A DNA stretch of 64,000 nt, taken from contig JAJDCR010000159.1 in assembly GCA_029260735.1 (NCBI GenBank), forward strand, positions 45,535-109,534. Direction: 5' to 3'. The notes beneath the pieces were generated by a model. It searched no databases. It saw nothing but the letters and a program-made list of their open reading frames with translations, and was not told the origin of the DNA. The position numbers and the translations under genes are program-made. Origin of the DNA: Planctomycetota bacterium. Lineage in GTDB: Bacteria; Planctomycetota; Uabimicrobiia; Uabimicrobiales; Uabimicrobiaceae. This document shows positions 1 through 7,642 of the stretch, in pieces; position 1 is the stretch's first letter, and the number at the start of each line of letters is the position of its first letter.

Positions 1-152
1 TCTTGCCTCAATAATTTTTTCGAGAAGATAATTGGTTTACTCAAAGCAATGTCTTGAGGTTTTGAAATAAGTTAACCGACGTTGTCGTCTCCTAATTTAT
101 CCCCAAACTCCGGTATTGCAGCTCGATTTTGTCCCATTCTCTCTTGTATTTT

Positions 153-3101
153 CTAAGGTAAGTTATTTAATAACTCCTGCGCTTCTTTTTTCTTCTTTTC
201 TGATTCTTTATTTGCTAAAACTTCACGGAGTAATTTTTTCGCCTGTTCCTTCTTATCTAGTTTTAGATAAGCCTCAGCCAAACGGAATTTATAGGAAATT
301 TTCTGGGGCGAAATTTGAAGTGCTTTGGCAAAGTGTTTTTCTGCCTTATTCCATTTTTTACCTTTAAAGTAAATTGAGCCTAAAGTGTCTAAAAATGGAG
401 CAAAATTCGGTATTATTTTATTGGCTCTTATGGCATATTCTAGAGCTTGTCTTAACTTAGGAGGAGAACTTTTTGCCATTAACCAAGCAGCATTGTTACA
501 AGCATGGGCGATTCTTTTTCTATTTTCTTCTGTTTCTGCTAAATTTATGATCATTTGAAAAGTGGCAAGGGCTTGCTCATTTTTTCTTCTAACACTATAA
601 TTGTTAGCTAGCTCCATAATCATAGTGGCGTTTTCTTTGTGCATGGGTAGTGCCATAACCAAAAACTTTTCCGCTTCATCAAAACGGCCTTGGTGGTTTA
701 AGGAACGTCCGACAAAAGCATTAATGTAAGAAGGCCGGTCTGGTTCACTGGCGAGAGAATCCACTATAGTTCGAAATTCATCTGATTTACGAGTTCTCTC
801 CATTAATATTGCTTGCAAATAGCGAACAAATTGCGTTCTCTTGAGCAACCTAGAGAGTTTTTTGTGTAGTTTTGCTGCAGTGTGAGAGTCTCCCATTTCG
901 GTAACTAAAAGCACAGTTAGAACAGGGGTAACATTCATTTGTTGTTTTTTGGCAAATTGAATAAGCTCTTTTACCCCTTCTCTAGTTGCTTTATCTGAAG
1001 GAGGAATTTGAGCTAATTCATTTTGAGCTTTAGTAAAATCGCCTTTTTTGAGATAAATCATGCTGCGAGTAAAGCGGACTAAGCCTTGGTGTGTTTTTGT
1101 TTTATTAAGCATTTTATCACTATGCTCTAAGGCTTTTTCCAAATTATTATTTTCTACTAAAGCAACACAATACAGCATACCCACTAAAAGTTTTTCCGGT
1201 TTTAGATGGACGAATTTAGCCAGCTTATCTGCCGCTTGTGGCCACTTTTTATCAAGAAACAATGCAAAACCTTGTCTGATTATGATCTCAGAATCATTTC
1301 CCTCTTCCCCATATGCTTTAATTGCTTCTTTTTGTTTCCCCAATAGTCGATAAATATCACCTAGCAATTTCTTTTGTGTACTGGTTTGAGGTTTAATTTT
1401 CTCCAAGTACTTTGTCGCCTCATCATATTTTTTGTCACGATAAGAAATATTAGCTAAAAGTTCTAAGTAAATGGGCTTAGTTGACTCCATTTTGTTATAT
1501 TTTTGAAGAATGCCTAAGGCTTTCTGATTTTGCCTCATTTGATAATATAAATCAGCTAATTCGAAAGGAACTCTTTTATGGTAAGGCTCTTCTTTTAAAA
1601 TTTTTTCGTATTGCTCAATCGCTTTTTGAGGTTCTTGAGAAGACGTGTATATGTGCGCTAATAATTTCCAAGCGGACAAGCGAACGGTTTCGGCTTCACT
1701 GGCTAAATGAGCATATTCTCTTGCCTTCTCATAATTTTGAATAAGTAGATATTTTCGGCCTAAAAGTAAATAAAGGGAGTGAGGATTTGCTTGATTTTCG
1801 CCTAGAAGCAGGTGTAGTTTTTCTATAACCTCTTTGCTGTTACCCTCTAAAATGGCCCTACGTTTGTCAATATTAAGACTATTCTCTAAAAGTGACAGTT
1901 CTTCATACAAGTATTGTGTTTCTTGCATTTTATCGCGAGTAATTATGACGAGAGCTTTAAGTTCACGAAGTTTTGTGCTTTCAGGTATCTTATCCAAATA
2001 CTTATCGCAGTGATTAATGGCTTGTTGAACTTGATTTTCTTCGATAAGTAGTTTCACCAAAAGCTGATGGGCTGGAATGTAGCTGGGCTTTTGCAGGGCT
2101 AAATTTTCCAGTTCTTTAATTGCCAATATAGTTTTACCGACTTTATCATAAGACCATGCCAGTAAATAACGTAAGTTACTTAATTCTAATTTACGTTGCC
2201 GGGCAAATTCAAAATCAGCAATGGCCTCTTTATATTGTTTTTTTCTTAATAGTAAAGCTCCTCGCGCATAAAATAGTAGCGGTGAAATTTCCAACTTAGA
2301 TGGTTTTTTACTAAAAACAGAATCAACGACCTTTTCCAATTTGTCCATATTCTTGGATAGCAATAAAACTAGGCTTAGTTTAGTAGCGGTCTGAAAAATT
2401 CTTTTTGGATTTTTTTCATAAAGATAGGTAAATTGTTCAATAGCCTCATCCAGTTGATTGCTGAATTGATAATAATCACCCAATTGATTGCGTATGTATA
2501 GCTGATCCGGTTTTATTTGCAAGAATTTTTTGAGAATGGCTATGGCATTGTCGACATCTTTTTCTTGCCAGTACACTTTGGCCAAATTGCTATAGGCATC
2601 TGGTTTATCACTAGCTAACTTAATCGCTTTTAGAAATTCTATTTTAGCTTGGCCAGTTTGTTTTAGAAAGGCTAAGACCAAACCTTTTTGATTAATTGTC
2701 TCGGCATTGCCTTCATCTATTTGTAGATAATCATTACAAATGGCTAAGGCTTCCAGGTATTGCTTGTTTGCGACATAGTTTTTCATTAAAACTGTATATA
2801 TCTTTTGATCCTTGGGGAACTCAGAAATTAATTTATTCAAAACAGAAATACTTTCCTCATTTTGGTTATTGCGTTGATAGCTTTCTGCAAGATACATGAG
2901 TAATGTTTTCTTTTTTGGATAAACTTTATTCGCGGCATTGAATTCAATAATAGCTTCAGCATGTTTATTTTTCTCAAAATAGAGTAGTCCTCTTTTAAAA
3001 TGCTGTGCATATCGTTTTGATGGCCGGAGAAAATAAACCCCCAACGCGATCCCTACCAAAAGTAGGAGAATGAATGATGAAATAAATAGCTTTCTAAACA
3101 T
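153..3101 (-). CDS. Membrane-anchored TPR-repeat protein
   Basis: A 982-residue protein with a basic N-terminus, one hydrophobic segment (about residues 4-23) and then tetratricopeptide repeats over nearly its whole length. Recurrent signatures such as Y-x2-A-I-x2-F and N-A-A-W recur about every 34 residues. It is probably exported, anchored by its N-terminus, and acts as a protein-interaction scaffold; no catalytic domain is visible. I chose the ATG at 3101 because GGGAAAA precedes it, and because the longer reading from 3143 puts a polar stretch before the membrane segment. The partner is unknown. PEP-CTERM/PrsT-like or secretion-associated TPR scaffolds are possible relatives, but I cannot distinguish them by eye. 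Confidence 0.85.
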   Translation of the reverse strand: MFRKLFISSFILLLLVGIALGVYFLRPSKRYAQHFKRGLLYFEKNKHAEAIIEFNAANKVYPKKKTLLMYLAESYQRNNQNEESISVLNKLISEFPKDQKIYTVLMKNYVANKQYLEALAICNDYLQIDEGNAETINQKGLVLAFLKQTGQAKIEFLKAIKLASDKPDAYSNLAKVYWQEKDVDNAIAILKKFLQIKPDQLYIRNQLGDYYQFSNQLDEAIEQFTYLYEKNPKRIFQTATKLSLVLLLSKNMDKLEKVVDSVFSKKPSKLEISPLLFYARGALLLRKKQYKEAIADFEFARQRKLELSNLRYLLAWSYDKVGKTILAIKELENLALQKPSYIPAHQLLVKLLIEENQVQQAINHCDKYLDKIPESTKLRELKALVIITRDKMQETQYLYEELSLLENSLNIDKRRAILEGNSKEVIEKLHLLLGENQANPHSLYLLLGRKYLLIQNYEKAREYAHLASEAETVRLSAWKLLAHIYTSSQEPQKAIEQYEKILKEEPYHKRVPFELADLYYQMRQNQKALGILQKYNKMESTKPIYLELLANISYRDKKYDEATKYLEKIKPQTSTQKKLLGDIYRLLGKQKEAIKAYGEEGNDSEIIIRQGFALFLDKKWPQAADKLAKFVHLKPEKLLVGMLYCVALVENNNLEKALEHSDKMLNKTKTHQGLVRFTRSMIYLKKGDFTKAQNELAQIPPSDKATREGVKELIQFAKKQQMNVTPVLTVLLVTEMGDSHTAAKLHKKLSRLLKRTQFVRYLQAILMERTRKSDEFRTIVDSLASEPDRPSYINAFVGRSLNHQGRFDEAEKFLVMALPMHKENATMIMELANNYSVRRKNEQALATFQMIINLAETEENRKRIAHACNNAAWLMAKSSPPKLRQALEYAIRANKIIPNFAPFLDTLGSIYFKGKKWNKAEKHFAKALQISPQKISYKFRLAEAYLKLDKKEQAKKLLREVLANKESEKKKKEAQELLNNLP

Positions 3102-3419
3102 AATTTTCCCTTTTGAATTGCTTTGAAGTCCACCCTGTAGCAAAGTCTAAATGGTTAAAAAAAAGAAATACTGTTATCGTATGGTACAATTACAATCTAT
3201 AAAATCAAAGTAAATTTACGATATTTAGGAGGGGGATCTCTAAGATTTGAACCTAAAACTTAGGATTAGAAGCAATATGGGCTAGATAGAGACGTAGGGA
3301 GCTAGGAAGGAAATAAAGCTATGTTTGTTTTGGTGAGCAGTGTATTGTTTCGGAAAGGTAAGGGAAGTTGATTCAAAAGAAGTCCCTAGCAAAGAACTAG
3401 GGACACACTTTATCGCTAC
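3102..3419. other. Intergenic stretch, mostly empty
   Basis: This 318-base gap lies between the start of the TPR gene and the end of the small membrane protein gene. I see no convincing reading frame. It holds the terminator-like hairpin listed at 3382-3404 and a tRNA-like fragment near 3225-3300 that I rejected. The TPR gene's promoter must lie here, but I cannot pick out a good one. Confidence 0.5.
3382..3404 (-). terminator. Likely terminator of the small membrane protein gene
   Basis: A perfect 8-bp inverted repeat (GTCCCTAG / CTAGGGAC) with a 7-base loop lies 15 bases past the stop codon of the minus-strand gene. On that strand it is followed by the T-rich TTCTTTTG, as expected of an intrinsic terminator. 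Confidence 0.6.
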
Positions 3420-3644
3420 CTAGCTTGTTCCACCCGTCATAAGAGCAATAGGGCTAACCTCAAGCATCTTACTACCCTTGGTTATCGCAAAAGCAGAGGC
3501 CGCTAGCATAATAAGAGAATAGATGAAGTCAGGAGTCAATCCAAAGCTGACCTCGCCCATAATAAGATTAAATATGGTGTAAATTCCCAGGAAACTTCCC
3601 CCAGCAACCCACATCCAGGCACGCTCTTTCAATTTTTCGTCCAT
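3420..3644 (-). CDS. Small two-helix membrane protein, unknown function
   Basis: A 74-residue protein with two predicted membrane helices (about residues 11-28 and 40-56) and a short charged N-terminus. The ATG is preceded by a clear AAAGGAG ribosome site. An almost perfect promoter (3694-3722) lies just upstream, so it is probably well expressed as a single gene, closed by the hairpin at 3382-3404. I recognise no family. It lies beside the ABC permease and near the SDP-like peptide cassette, so a role as an accessory or immunity factor is conceivable, but nothing in the sequence shows that. Confidence 0.75.
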   Translation of the reverse strand: MDEKLKERAWMWVAGGSFLGIYTIFNLIMGEVSFGLTPDFIYSLIMLAASAFAITKGSKMLEVSPIALMTGGTS

Positions 3645-3693
3645 AATTTAGACTCCTTTTGAACCGAAGATTAGATTCTTTTGGTTTTGACTT

Positions 3694-3722
3694 AGTATAC
3701 CAAATTCTAAAAAAATTGTCAA
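3694..3722 (-). promoter_or_regulatory. Sigma70-type promoter of the small membrane protein gene
   Basis: Read on the minus strand the elements are TTGACA, 17 bases, TATACT: a perfect -35 box and a 5/6 -10 box at ideal spacing. It lies about 50 bases before the start codon at 3644, in the gap after the permease gene. Confidence 0.75.
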
Positions 3723-3766
3723 AAAATCTCCTCTTTAACATCTCTTTTAGATTGCGAAAACAAAGC

Positions 3767-4924
3767 TTATTTTCGCAAAACTTCAGCTACTTTTAAACGA
3801 GCAGCCGTCCAGGCGGGAAGGAAGCCTCCGATTACGCCCAGAACAAGAGAAACTCCAATAGCAAAAAAAACAACCTTGGGAGTGATGGTGATGTTGTAAG
3901 AAATCTCACTTAGGGTTTGCCATTTTGTAATAGAAAAGTTATTCAAGGGAATTAAGAGGAGAATTCCAATAATACCACCACAAAAGGTGATAAAACAGCT
4001 TTCTATAATAATGCAAAAATAGATCGCTATTTTGGAGAAACCAATCGCTCTTAGTGTGGCAATTTCTTGAGTTCTAGAAGAGACCATTCCGTACATCGTA
4101 TTTATGGTCGAAAAAAAACCTGCAATCGACATAAGAGAAAAAATGAGGATAGCCAAGAATTGAAAAACTTGAATGGTTCCATCGATGCGGCTTTCGTAAT
4201 AGGCTTTTTCTTGGTAGACAGAAACTTTAAAAGCTTTGTTCTCTTCCAGCTCTTTTTTTACCTTATCAAAATTTTCAGGCTTTTCTAAAGTCACAACAAT
4301 AGCATTGTAGCTATTCATTTTGAAGTTACTTAAGGCTTGCTCGACATCTACCCAAATTTCAATATCGTAACCAGGTCCCAACGCTGTGAAATGCCCAACC
4401 ACTTTCCAGTTTTGCTGACCAAGTTCAATTTCTTTTCCTACTTCTAGTTGAGGAAATTTATCGGCCAAGTTTTGCCCTATCATTATTTCGTTTAGACCCG
4501 TCCGAAAAATTCTCCCTTTGGTGATCGTAATATTTTTCTGAAACTGAGCAATTTGGGGATGCACTCCTCGTAAACGAACAAAAGCTTGGTTTGTCGCTCC
4601 TAAACTTCGAGGTGTATTCATAAGAGAAACAATCTCGGGGGCAGCCAAAACAAGCTGGTTTTGACTCTTAATTCCAGAAAGAGAAGAAATAAGATAAAAA
4701 GTTTCCTTAGAAAGAAAACTAGATGGAAAACGCCGGGTTCCTTCTTGTAAAACAAGAATATTGGCCGAGCTTCCGACATTTTTTCGAGCCTCTTCTAATC
4801 CTTCCCGAACTGCAAAAGATATTGCTAAAATAAAAACCGCTAAGCCAATCGTGAGAGCTGTAATAAAACTACTGTTCCAACGAACAACAACATTTTTTAT
4901 ATTGTAGGTCAGGGGAATTGCCAT
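3767..4924 (-). CDS. ABC transporter permease (LolC/MacB/FtsX type)
   Basis: A 385-residue protein with a helix near residues 15-40, a large extracytoplasmic domain (about 50-250) and three C-terminal helices (about 255-280, 302-330, 350-375). This is the FtsX/MacB-core topology. The stretch MYGMVSSRTQEIATLRAIG is the characteristic coupling segment after the second helix. Such permeases pair with a LolD/MacB-type ATPase and act mechanically on lipoproteins or peptides rather than as bulk importers. The likely ATPase gene is 2.7 kb away at 7643-8353, same strand, with the SDP-like cassette between them. The start has a GAGGAAG ribosome site. Confidence 0.88.
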   Translation of the reverse strand: MAIPLTYNIKNVVVRWNSSFITALTIGLAVFILAISFAVREGLEEARKNVGSSANILVLQEGTRRFPSSFLSKETFYLISSLSGIKSQNQLVLAAPEIVSLMNTPRSLGATNQAFVRLRGVHPQIAQFQKNITITKGRIFRTGLNEIMIGQNLADKFPQLEVGKEIELGQQNWKVVGHFTALGPGYDIEIWVDVEQALSNFKMNSYNAIVVTLEKPENFDKVKKELEENKAFKVSVYQEKAYYESRIDGTIQVFQFLAILIFSLMSIAGFFSTINTMYGMVSSRTQEIATLRAIGFSKIAIYFCIIIESCFITFCGGIIGILLLIPLNNFSITKWQTLSEISYNITITPKVVFFAIGVSLVLGVIGGFLPAWTAARLKVAEVLRK

Positions 4925-4954
4925 AAAATCTTCCTCTAAGGTCTCTTAGATACT

Positions 4955-5036
4955 GCACCTAAATTTTGTCATGTTTTTTCTTTGTTTCTAGATTAACAAG
5001 ATCGGAGAGAATTTTCACGGAAATATTTTTAGGTGC
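4955..5036. repeat. Spaced inverted repeat in the permease/peptide divergent gap
   Basis: GCACCTAAA at 4955-4963 and its exact complement TTTAGGTGC at 5028-5036 lie 64 bases apart, between the divergently read permease and the first peptide gene. It could be a pair of operator half-sites for coordinated control, or chance in AT-rich DNA. Confidence 0.3.
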
Positions 5037-5068
5037 CTTGGAAAAGGCGGGAAAAAATCTATTATTCC

Positions 5069-5097
5069 TTGCACTGTTTGGAAGAATGCAATAGAAT
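5069..5097 (+). promoter_or_regulatory. Promoter of the first SDP-like peptide gene
   Basis: TTGCAC, 17 bases, TAGAAT. The spacing is ideal and the boxes are good. It lies about 83 bases before the peptide start at 5180 and could drive the peptide plus the SdpA-like and SdpB-like genes. Confidence 0.65.
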
Positions 5098-5179
5098 GGA
5101 GGAGTTAAGAGTTTATGGGTCTTTATTTAATAAATTCTAAATGATTCTAATAGTTTTCAATATTCTACGGAGGTCGATT

Positions 5180-5500
5180 ATGAAAAAACTTCATATTTCT
5201 GTGATCGCTGTTTTTGCTTGTTTTGTTGCTTGCTTCGCTCTTGCAATTAATAATACAGCAGACAATAGTGAAATTTTAGGGAGTTCCACTCCTGTTGAGT
5301 TGAGCGTAAATCCTCAAGCTAGTATTGCTCCTGTCTACGCTGCAACTCCTGCAGTTGCTACCGCTGTTGCCGCTACCGTTGGTGCTGCTGCTAGTGCTGT
5401 AAACGCAGTCGTTAATGTAGCTCGCTTCTTTCGCGGAGGCAAAGCCGCCAGTTATCAAATTAACGATACTGGTGTTATGATGTTCCACTTGGATGAATAG
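5180..5500 (+). CDS. Secreted SDP-like peptide precursor, copy 1
   Basis: A 106-residue precursor. Residues 1-22 are a signal peptide (KK, then a hydrophobic core ending F-A-L-A). Residues 23-52 form a polar spacer, 53-81 an Ala/Val-rich hydrophobic stretch, and the tail begins RFFRGGK at 82-88. The start at 5180 has a strong ACGGAGGT site and matches its paralogue at 7241 in length and layout; an upstream ATG at 5141 has no such support. It is followed by the SdpA-like and SdpB-like maturation genes, so I infer that a hydrophobic peptide is cut from it and released, as with Bacillus SdpC. Unlike SDP, it has no cysteine outside the signal peptide, so the disulfide is absent. The product's activity is unknown. 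Confidence 0.8.
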   Translation: MKKLHISVIAVFACFVACFALAINNTADNSEILGSSTPVELSVNPQASIAPVYAATPAVATAVAATVGAAASAVNAVVNVARFFRGGKAASYQINDTGVMMFHLDE

Positions 5501-5508
5501 TTAGATTC

Positions 5509-5527
5509 GGGAGGGCTTTGCCCTCCT
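5509..5527 (+). terminator. Attenuator-like hairpin after peptide gene 1
   Basis: A perfect 7-bp stem (GGAGGGC / GCCCTCC) with a TTT loop, plus a G-T closing pair, begins 9 bases after the peptide stop. No T-run follows. This suggests partial termination or protection of the 3' end of the peptide mRNA, with read-through into the SdpA-like gene. That would give more precursor than processing enzyme. Confidence 0.5.
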
Positions 5528-5554
5528 AAATCTCAAAATAAGAAAAATTATTTG

Positions 5555-6208
5555 ATGTCGAAAAAAAGAACCGAATACATTATTCTCAGTGCTACCCTGG
5601 TAATTTTTATTTTCTATTGGTCCTCGACCATTCTGTATAACTCTCCTAATAACTACGTCAAAATCCAATTTTCTGGCTATCTAGATTTCTTTGGAAAGTT
5701 CTTTGAGCAGAGATGGAATTTTTTTGCTCCCCCTCCGACCCATAACAATCGATTGTACTACTCCTTTATTCATAAAGAAAATCCAAAGAAAGTGCTTGCC
5801 TTTGAAGTTTTTACGGCACTTCTGGAGCGGAAACGAGCCAAACACCCCTTTAACACAACGGAAGATGTTTTAGACTACATCCTTTCGGGAAGTGTTTCTA
5901 ATATCAATGAAATTTTAGTTAACGGGGTAAAGATCTCTAAAGCAAAAAATCCAGAAGAGCCAGATGAATTTCACCAAAAGAAAACTCGCGAAAATTTTTT
6001 AGAAAATGCAAAAAATACTCCCGAGTATCAGACTTTAAGAAACTATGCTAAAGTTATCGCTAAAAAAAATAACGTCACCATAGAAAACTACAAGGTAAAG
6101 ATTACCATCACCTTAAAAGAAATTCCCAAATTTGTCAATCGACACGAAGACCAAAAAAATTCCGTCGAAAAAGTTTTATTTCAAATACCTCTTTCCGAAT
6201 TTGATTAG
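5555..6208 (+). CDS. SdpA/DUF5819-like peptide-maturation protein
   Basis: A 217-residue protein with one N-terminal membrane helix (about residues 7-26) and then a short conserved region that includes Q-R-W-N-F-F-A-P-P-P. This W-x-F-F-x-P feature is typical of SdpA and of DUF5819 proteins, which are found next to HTTM-domain genes. It is longer than Bacillus SdpA (158 residues), with an extra polar segment at about residues 90-190. In Bacillus, SdpA and SdpB are needed to make the active SDP peptide from SdpC, so I infer that role here. The ATG at 5555 directly follows an in-frame TTG at 5552, and the ribosome site is weak. Assignment rests on the motif, topology and neighbourhood. Confidence 0.72.
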   Translation: MSKKRTEYIILSATLVIFIFYWSSTILYNSPNNYVKIQFSGYLDFFGKFFEQRWNFFAPPPTHNNRLYYSFIHKENPKKVLAFEVFTALLERKRAKHPFNTTEDVLDYILSGSVSNINEILVNGVKISKAKNPEEPDEFHQKKTRENFLENAKNTPEYQTLRNYAKVIAKKNNVTIENYKVKITITLKEIPKFVNRHEDQKNSVEKVLFQIPLSEFD

Positions 6209-6222
6209 GGCGTGCCCTCCTT

Positions 6223-7155
6223 ATGGAAAAACTTGCCAACATTCTCTACACCCAACCGAAACATTATGTTTACTTATCCATATTTCGGGTTTATATTTGC
6301 TTTCATCTCTTAAAAAAGTTTATTTTCCTCTGGCCTAGTTTAGATACTATCTACGGGGCTAATAGCTTTGCCTCTCCTTATAACGACTTATTGGCTTCGT
6401 TTGTTAGCTTAGATTTTCTCCATGCCAATTATAAAGTACTTCTCTTTGTCTACCTGACTTTGGTACTTCTTTATCTATTTGGAATTGGAAAACATTTTAC
6501 GGCTTTAGGAGTCTATTTTTGTTTAGAGTTATTTCAGCGACTCAATTTCTACATTCTCAATGGAGGAGACAATCTTCTAAAATTTTTCCTCCTCTATATG
6601 GTATTTTGCGATAGCTACCAATACTTAAGTTTAAAAAAGACAAGTTATAAAAAAGAATTGTTAGAAAAAATCTCCTATCTTTTAACTAACTTGGGAAGAT
6701 TTTCTATTTGTTTGCACTTGTGTATGGTTTATTTAATCACAGCTATGCATAAAATGCACTCAAAGGTTTGGTTCAATGGCGTAGCTATTTACTATACACT
6801 TTCATTAGAGCGTTTTGCCGGAAGCCGCCTCAATCCAATTATAGCTGAAAATGGCTTTATCGTAACCATGGCAAGTTATGGGACTCTTTTTTGGGAAATG
6901 TATTTTCCGGTTTTGGTTTGGTTCAAAAAGCTACGGATTTACTTAATGCTTTGTGGGGTGGGGTTACATCTGGGTATCTATTGGTTTATGATGATACACG
7001 ATTTCCAAATACTTTTTTTGATGAGCTACGGCTTTTTCTTTACAGATGAAGAATGGAAAGCTGGATTACATCGCTTAAGTCGTTTGCCTGGTTTAGCTTT
7101 TTTAGAAAAAGCTTTTCATTTAGAAACAGACTTTAAAGAAAATAAGCAAAGTTAG
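6223..7155 (+). CDS. SdpB/HTTM-family multi-spanning membrane protein
   Basis: A 310-residue protein with about six hydrophobic segments and features of the HTTM (vitamin-K-dependent carboxylase-like) membrane fold. These include F-R-V-Y-I-C-F-H-L near residue 26, the region L-N-G-G-D-N-L-L-K near 105, and a helix with the segment V-Y-L-I-T-A-M-H-K-M near 170. SdpB, about 320 residues long, is the closest functional parallel, and the gene follows the SdpA-like gene by 14 bases. I infer that it takes part in processing or export of the flanking precursor peptides. Other HTTM proteins are of unknown chemistry, so the reaction is open. Confidence 0.75.
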   Translation: MEKLANILYTQPKHYVYLSIFRVYICFHLLKKFIFLWPSLDTIYGANSFASPYNDLLASFVSLDFLHANYKVLLFVYLTLVLLYLFGIGKHFTALGVYFCLELFQRLNFYILNGGDNLLKFFLLYMVFCDSYQYLSLKKTSYKKELLEKISYLLTNLGRFSICLHLCMVYLITAMHKMHSKVWFNGVAIYYTLSLERFAGSRLNPIIAENGFIVTMASYGTLFWEMYFPVLVWFKKLRIYLMLCGVGLHLGIYWFMMIHDFQILFLMSYGFFFTDEEWKAGLHRLSRLPGLAFLEKAFHLETDFKENKQS

Positions 7156-7158
7156 TTC

Positions 7159-7186
7159 TTGTATTTTTGTGCAAAAAAAATATAAT
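7159..7186 (+). promoter_or_regulatory. Separate promoter of the second peptide gene
   Basis: TTGTAT, 16 bases, TATAAT: a perfect -10 box at good spacing. It starts just after the SdpB-like stop codon and 55 bases before the GTG at 7241. The second precursor can therefore be transcribed on its own. Confidence 0.65.
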
Positions 7187-7240
7187 AAAATTCTTTTGTT
7201 TATGACTCTTATTTTTTTTATTATCCAACGGAGGTTCGTT

Positions 7241-7561
7241 GTGAAAAAACTCCATATTGTAACTATTGCCATTTTTGTTTGTTTCGTGACCTGTTTTGCT
7301 TTTGCTCTTAACAACACAGGAAATAACGAAGAAATCTTGGGAACTTCTACTGCTGTTCAACTAGAAATTCATCCTCAAGCTAATATAGCACCTATTTATG
7401 CGGCAACTCCTGCGGTCGCAACTGCAGTTGCAGCAACTGTTGGAGCTGCTGCTGGGGCTGTTAATGCTGCCGTGAATGTTGCGCGATTTTTTCGCGGAGG
7501 CAAAGCGGCCAGTTATCAAATTAACGACACTGGGGTTATGATGTTCCATTTGGATGAGTAG
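7241..7561 (+). CDS. Secreted SDP-like peptide precursor, copy 2
   Basis: A 106-residue paralogue of the precursor at 5180, same length throughout. Residues 53-106 differ at only two positions (72 and 77), while residues 1-52 differ at 18. Many codons in the conserved half differ synonymously, so the copies are old and the C-terminal half is under strong constraint. The start is GTG, placed by ACGGAGGT seven bases upstream, the same site and context as in copy 1. The signal peptide ends near F-A-F-A. Probable function: a second substrate of the SdpA/SdpB-like proteins, or a variant toxin or signal. The two cysteines lie in the signal segment only. Confidence 0.8.
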   Translation: MKKLHIVTIAIFVCFVTCFAFALNNTGNNEEILGTSTAVQLEIHPQANIAPIYAATPAVATAVAATVGAAAGAVNAAVNVARFFRGGKAASYQINDTGVMMFHLDE

Positions 7562-7575
7562 AGCACTCTCCACCT

Positions 7576-7611
7576 AAGAGAAAGTTGCCATTTAAAGTGC
7601 ATCTTTCTCTT
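7576..7611. terminator. Possible bidirectional terminator between convergent genes
   Basis: A perfect 9-bp inverted repeat (AAGAGAAAG / CTTTCTCTT) with an 18-base loop lies between the convergent peptide-2 gene and the ABC ATPase gene. No strong T-run is present on either side, so termination is only probable. Confidence 0.4.
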
Positions 7612-7614
7612 TAA

Positions 7615-7642
7615 AATAAGAAACTAAAAATAAGAAACTAAA
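7615..7642. repeat. Perfect 14-base tandem duplication
   Basis: AATAAGAAACTAAA occurs twice without a gap, ending exactly at the stop codon of the ABC ATPase gene. It marks the right edge of the SDP-like cassette and may be a replication or insertion scar. Confidence 0.7.

Noticed and set aside
3225..3300. tRNA-like fragment on the minus strand (GGTTCAAATC resembling a T-loop)
   Set aside because: A T-loop-like string is present, but the flanking bases do not form a T-stem of five pairs, an acceptor stem or an anticodon arm. It may be chance.
5180..5500. Precursor 1 as a lipoprotein (F-V-A-C near residue 18)
   Set aside because: Phe at -3 and Val at -2 do not fit a lipobox, and the paralogue at 7241 has F-V-T-C with Thr at -1. 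Both cysteines lie within the hydrophobic core, so a normal signal peptide is more likely.
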